In this document: positions 59,415-64,000 of the stretch, one piece after another
How positions within the stretch are numbered: position 1 is the first letter of the stretch
Layout: each line of letters begins with the position of its first letter
Assembly (NCBI GenBank): GCA_034008185.1
Contig: CM067084.1
Span: 8,017,385-8,081,384, forward strand
Direction of reading: 5' to 3'
DNA: 64,000 nt
From: Gorsachius magnificus
Lineage: Eukaryota > Chordata > Aves > Pelecaniformes > Ardeidae
The notes under the pieces: model-generated
Database searches by the model: none
Told to the model about the DNA's origin: nothing
The model's input: the letters and a program-made list of their open reading frames with translations, nothing else
Position numbers and translations under genes: made by a program

Positions 59415-62400
59415 TTGTTACAGTAAATTTATAGCTTGGCTTCACTTTGCCAAGAATAATACCAGATACGTTGGAGAAACTGTGTCTTTGTTTTATTACG
59501 ATGTTTCTCTCTATTCTAATAAATCTTATTTTTAACTAGGCCCTTAGTCTAGACTGTCACCCAGGTTTGTTTTTGTAGGGATCTATTTTTGTTTACTTCC
59601 TCAGAGCAATAACATACCAAAAGGACAGTAGAACAGATGGAAGCTGATAGCTCTGATCGCCCTGTAAAAATACATAGAGTTGCATTAGTTAATGCAAAAG
59701 AATTTCAAAGGGCCTATTATGAAGTGGTAATTTATGTGCCAACAGCTATGCGAAAAGTAATGAAAACAAGCATTTGCCTTAGCATTTCATATTCTGCAGC
59801 CTTCGCACATGCAAACCCTTAATGGGCTGTTGCTTGTATTGACATAGTGATCTTCAGTTAGTGTAAAGGGTTCTACTATATTTAACGCTCCCATCCAGAC
59901 ATCCAGCTCTACAGCCAGAAAGACATTCTGGTGGTGAAAACATTCTGAGGCTCAGACAGATGGAAGGAGTTTTGGTGGCTCCTCCTTTTGAAGAAGAGCA
60001 TCTTCTCGCAGTGCATCACCTTCCCCCTGTCTCTACCCTGTGGCCTGGAGGTGGCATCCCCATGCCAAGTTTGGGTTCCCTGCAGCACCCCTGTGAGGGA
60101 AGCTAACTCCTAAGAGCCCCGTGAAGTTGATATGGATCCTCTAATAGACCCGAAACATGACAAAAGGACTTTTCTCACAGATCTTTAAGTGAAACAAATA
60201 GGAATAGCTTTGAGATGTGCCATATGGCCAGTATGGAAAGTATCATCAGCCTTAACACAAAATTTTAACTTTCTTGATTTCATATATCCTCATTTTCCAG
60301 CCTTGTGGCTAGCTATGCTCTTCTAAATATGCATGTACATGCATGTGTGAAAATAATTCTCTCTTCAGCCACTTAGTTGGATGTGCTTGGGAAACAACCA
60401 AACTGGGTCAAGCGATGCTGTAGTTGTCTCTGTAGGATCTGCCTGTACCCTTTTCAGTTCTCATCAAGTACCTATCTGGACGGCTCCCAAAGCAGGAGCC
60501 AAGCCCCAGCTTGCCATTATGAGCGAAGAAGTGTGTAAAAGGCAAAGGAAGCAGGGCAGTGTGACTCTTTGTGTTCATTTTCAGGAGATTCAGAAGGGAA
60601 ATAAGGACACGCTTGTTTCTTCCATAGTACCCGTGATACAAGGTTCAGAGCAGAGTTGTCTGGTGTGGCACGTGTGTGCCTGTGCTGCGGTATGTCCCCA
60701 GTAACCTCAACTCTGACTTTTTTTCCTTAATAAATATAAGGGCATAAGAGAACACTAAAGCCGCTGTTTTAAGGATTGACATTGGTGGGCATCTTCTGGG
60801 CCTCTGGTGCACGCTGCTGCAGCATGACAAGAGGTCAAATGCTTCTGCCGCCTCTGGGAGCAGGGGTACTGGAGCTGTACCTCAGAGCCCGTGCCATCTT
60901 CGTGAGGGCATGCCATCATCTTATTTAATTCTCTATGAGCAGCACCCATAAAACTGTTGGAGGCGTTGTGTCTTGCAAGTTGCTTCTGACTCCTTTCCAG
61001 GCCCTTAGCTGGATACGTCTTTTATAGGGCAGCTTCTTAATACAGAGCCTAACAGTCACTGTCGCTGATGGGAAGGATGAGTGCCTTTACGAGCCGTGCG
61101 CTATGAGAGCAATGGCTTTTGGAGGTTTCCATCATAGCTTCACGATGCATTCCTGTCCTCCCTCCTGGAGAGCGGAGCTGGTCCAGCGCTGCGGCACCCG
61201 TGTGCATGCCCTGCCTTTGGGAGCAGGGTCTGCAATCCCGCCAGGGGCTTTCTGCCCGGCATCGGATGTGCTGAAGGTTAGGAGCAAAGTCACTGTGCTT
61301 TGTGTTGTATGAACCATCTCTGGGCTGGTTCGTAGCTGTGCTCTGATATTGCCACTGGCGCGGGTTTAACATCTCCTGTGAAGCGAAGAATGAACCAAGG
61401 ACAACTTTTTCCTGTGAGTTATGCTAGTGAGCATTAAGTTTTTTCCTTAAGGATTCCTTTGGAGGTATATTTGATTTTAATGCTTGTGAAGCCTTTTCAA
61501 GATGTGTTTTTTTTTGTCTAGAATGTGGACGAGTAAAATATCAAATTACAGTTTTAAGCAAGCACTTTGTACCTAGTCCTCTTTGGGTCTTTAGGCAGAA
61601 GTTTGTTTTTTGGTAGCTGCGACGTTTCTTGAAATATAATCCAGCAGAAGACTATTAATACTAAGAATGTGTGTATGATGTTTCACCTACCCAAATCGGT
61701 AGTCATCTTTTTTAAGCGATGTTCAGAATTTATATCCTGCTTGGACCAAACTAATTTAAATAGCATCCCACACCAGATTGTGCTGAAATAAAATTCAGCA
61801 ATAGCAATTGGCTGTCAAAACAAGAATTTGATGTGCAGCCTCCCCAAGCAGCTGGGGAGGAAACAACCGAGTTCACATCACTGGGTATATATGTATATTA
61901 AGATAGAAAAAGCACTAAAAGTTTTAAGCTAGAGGTGTGGGTTTGCCACAGGCACTGTGCGTGGGGAAATATGTGATTGTGTTTCCCTTGCATTGTACTA
62001 GGAGATAAATTGTTCCTTGGAGAGCTGGAGGGAAAACTGAGCTGAGGGCTTTTCATGTCAACTCCTTTCTGGATCATTTTTGATAAATTAAGAGAACTCT
62101 ACTGAAATAGTTCAGTGGAATAAATAAGATGCCTGAGCTATGGTACACATCTGTAGTATATGTGCTTAAAGCTTGAATTTTCCATAGGGGTTTTCTTCTA
62201 TAATATTACACTTCAGGTTTCCTGGTGCTTTTCCCCATTTCCCATTCTTTATTCTTTGCGATACAACAAATCTTTTTAATCCATCAAAATGTCACGCTGT
62301 CTGAAATACGAAGACATGTTGCAATTACAAGGCTGTTTAGAAACAGAAGGTGAATTCCGTAGTTCATTGTGCTCTTAGTCTTGGGAGACCTGCATTTTTG

Positions 62401-62716
62401 TTTGTGTGTATTTAAATGACTTTTTTTTTTCTGAGCACAATTCTATTCCCTTTGAAAGTTGCCTAATAAAGTTTTTATGCCTGTCTGCTTTGAGAAAAGA
62501 ATTTGAACCTTTATGATTTCAGTGAACGAATTAATGAAAATCCAGGTTTTAACCCCAGTAGGGTCATGTCAGATTGTCTGGAAACTAATTTATGGTGCTG
62601 GTGATCTTATATGAAGTTTTCTTTCCACTATTCTCTTTCTCTAAGAGCACTTTTAACTCCTACACTTCTAACTTTTGAGGAGTCAGCTTGGTTTTATTTT
62701 TGCATATAAATTTCTT

Positions 62717-62760
62717 TACTCCAAAATAATTCCTATCTAAACTCCAAATAATTCCTATGG
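62717..62760. repeat. Short tandem duplication of about 21 bp in FAT4 intron 1
   Basis: The block actccaaaataattcctat is repeated as actccaaataattcctat after a few bases, differing by one A. Confidence 0.85.
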
Positions 62761-63562
62761 CCATCAGGGAAAGTCGCATGGTTTTTATCATCTGTTTATT
62801 TTCCCGTGCTGTGTTATCAAGTGGGGTTGCAGTTACTCAGAATAAGGCCAAACGAGCCTGTTGAGATCGTAATTAAACAAACATAAGCACCGATACCTTA
62901 TTTCAAGTCCTGCATTGACTGACTGAGAATGTCGCTTGACCTGTGTACTGGTGGAGGGGGGAGGAAGTGGGAGTGGACTTTTCCTTGCGGGGCAGGATGA
63001 TATTGGGTAGGAGCAAGCTGCACACATGCCTGCCAAAATACTTGGATCAGACTAAAGGAACACAGATGGCTGAGGCTGATAAAGGTGTCTCTTATTGTTT
63101 GTTTTTTGGTGGTTTTTCTTTTTTTTTTTTTTCTGCTTGGTACTGTTTTGAGTTTGTGTGCGAGAGAGGGGTAAGAGGGGAGGAAGGCAACTACATGAAT
63201 ATGTTTATTTTATACATTTGACAGTGTAGGGAAGGAGTTGGATAAATTCAATACTTCTGCTCGGTAGGACGCCAGAGGCTGGAGCTCAGCCCTCCTTTTA
63301 GGTTTCTGTAACAAATGAACAATAATGTGTCCTCAGGGATTTATGTCATGCTGTCCGACCTTCGGCTCTTATCTGCTAGTAGAAAAATCCCAATGCGTTG
63401 CTGGAAGTAGCTCTTAAAAATTGGATTGAGAAGCCTTAAAAACACGTGGCCACCTCTGCTTGTAACCAACCTCAATGCTCCCTCTCCCCTTAACGTGGCC
63501 CCTTCGTGTCTCCTTGTTCCTCAGCTCGTTTATTACCACGATTATTTGTTTACGACCATGCT

Positions 63563-63613
63563 TTGTGTGTGTGTGTAAACATGTATATGTGTGTGTATAC
63601 ACACACATGTATA
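63563..63613. repeat. TG/CA microsatellite containing a 22-bp perfect palindrome
   Basis: A (TG)n tract is followed by atgtgtgtgtatacacacacat (63587-63608 is its own reverse complement). It can extrude a cruciform. It probably arose from inversion of a TG repeat. Confidence 0.95.
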
Positions 63614-64000
63614 AATAATGCCTTGTTCTCCAAGGAGGTCGTGCCTAAGCCTGTCTGCAGTTTGTTTGGCAGGGAGGAAGCCAAGCCACTGCAGGGCAGG
63701 GATGTGTAAGGGAAGAGCAAGTCCCACAAACTCTTCATCTGAGCAAAGGCCGGTGGTTCTTAGCATTTGTTATTTATCGTTGTGGAAATGAACTAGTCGC
63801 CGCTATCTAAAAATGGCGTGTCTGAACTTTAAAGTTGCTTGCAGAAATAAATCGTTGTCACCAGACATAGTGGTGGTTCCAAGTCTGTCGGATCTGTTAC
63901 ACCCATGAGCAACACCATTCATCAGGGCAGGGCTGAGGAGGGGGGAGTCGAAGCAAGACATTTTTTTCCTCCATCTGTTTAAAGCAAAGTCTTAAACAGC

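Larger units (their letters stand above)
52589..64000 (+). other. FAT4: FAT4 intron 1 (5' portion)
   Basis: Everything after the donor to the end of the window is intronic. No sequence encodes the expected next FAT4 strand and DxNDNPP linker, so exon 2 lies beyond 64000. The intron is AT-leaning, with T-rich tracts (13 T at 53682-53694, 18 T at 56320-56337, 14 T at 63119-63132) and no recognisable CR1 copy in these 11.4 kb. Separately listed here are an antisense open frame, a cryptic acceptor, a perfect hairpin, a short tandem duplication and a palindromic TG/CA tract. Nothing else in it can be supported as a gene. Confidence 0.85.

Noticed and set aside
60780..61270. Two GC-richer stretches with a shared gggagcaggg motif as a segmental duplication
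   Set aside because: The shared block is about 15 bp and the flanks do not align.
1..64000. CRISPR arrays, tRNA/rRNA genes, bacterial-style operons, intact endogenous retrovirus
   Set aside because: No spaced direct repeats, cloverleaf genes, LTR pairs or gag/pol blocks were recognised on either strand.

Overview
The window looks like a vertebrate nuclear genome, most probably a bird. The only gene I can support is the giant first coding exon of the atypical cadherin FAT4. The interspersed repeats I recognise are nearly all 5'-truncated CR1 LINE 3' ends, which carry the ORF2 C-terminus, a short 3' tail and terminal ATTCTATG-type octamer repeats; the one possible exception is a Tigger-like relic. 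There are no Alu, L1 or B1 elements and no bacterial-style gene packing. This fits an avian (or at least archosaur/sauropsid) genome. The species cannot be fixed from the sequence.

Layout. Positions 1 to about 46300 are gene-poor, AT-leaning flank upstream of FAT4. They hold scattered CR1 fragments (5841-6060 +, 11611-11822 -, 20648-20977 +, 22605-22690 -, 31838-32352 +, 33466-33988 +, 34610-35095 +, 42278-42335 -), an older degenerate CR1/L3-type reverse-transcriptase remnant (about 41615-42145), a possible Tigger-like DNA-transposon relic (about 29143-29325), a four-copy 44-bp minisatellite (30882-31057), homopolymer and dinucleotide tracts, and an isolated CpG-island-like segment (20978-21490). 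From about 46300 the composition becomes extremely GC/CpG-rich. This is the FAT4 promoter CpG island, which contains an exact 30-bp-period array of four CCAAT(-like)/GC-box units at 46841-46960, 350-470 bp upstream of the start codon.

FAT4 starts at 47312 with a good Kozak context. One exon (47312-52588) encodes 1759 residues: a signal peptide and sixteen cadherin repeats, the last lacking only its C-terminal strand and linker. The exon ends at a consensus donor (GAG|GTAAAG). The rest of the window, to 64000, is intron 1. The remaining cadherin repeats, the EGF/laminin-G modules, the membrane segment and the cytoplasmic tail lie beyond the window. Intron 1 holds one protein-like antisense open frame (53221-53637), a perfect 13-bp-stem hairpin (59385-59414) and a 22-bp palindrome (63587-63608).

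I found no CRISPR, operon, tRNA or rRNA, and no convincing second protein-coding gene. The observations most worth checking are the tandem CCAAT array, the orphan CpG island about 26 kb upstream, the intronic antisense frame, the cryptic splice site just after exon 1 that would yield a truncated secreted protein, and the abrupt change in base composition inside the single coding exon.
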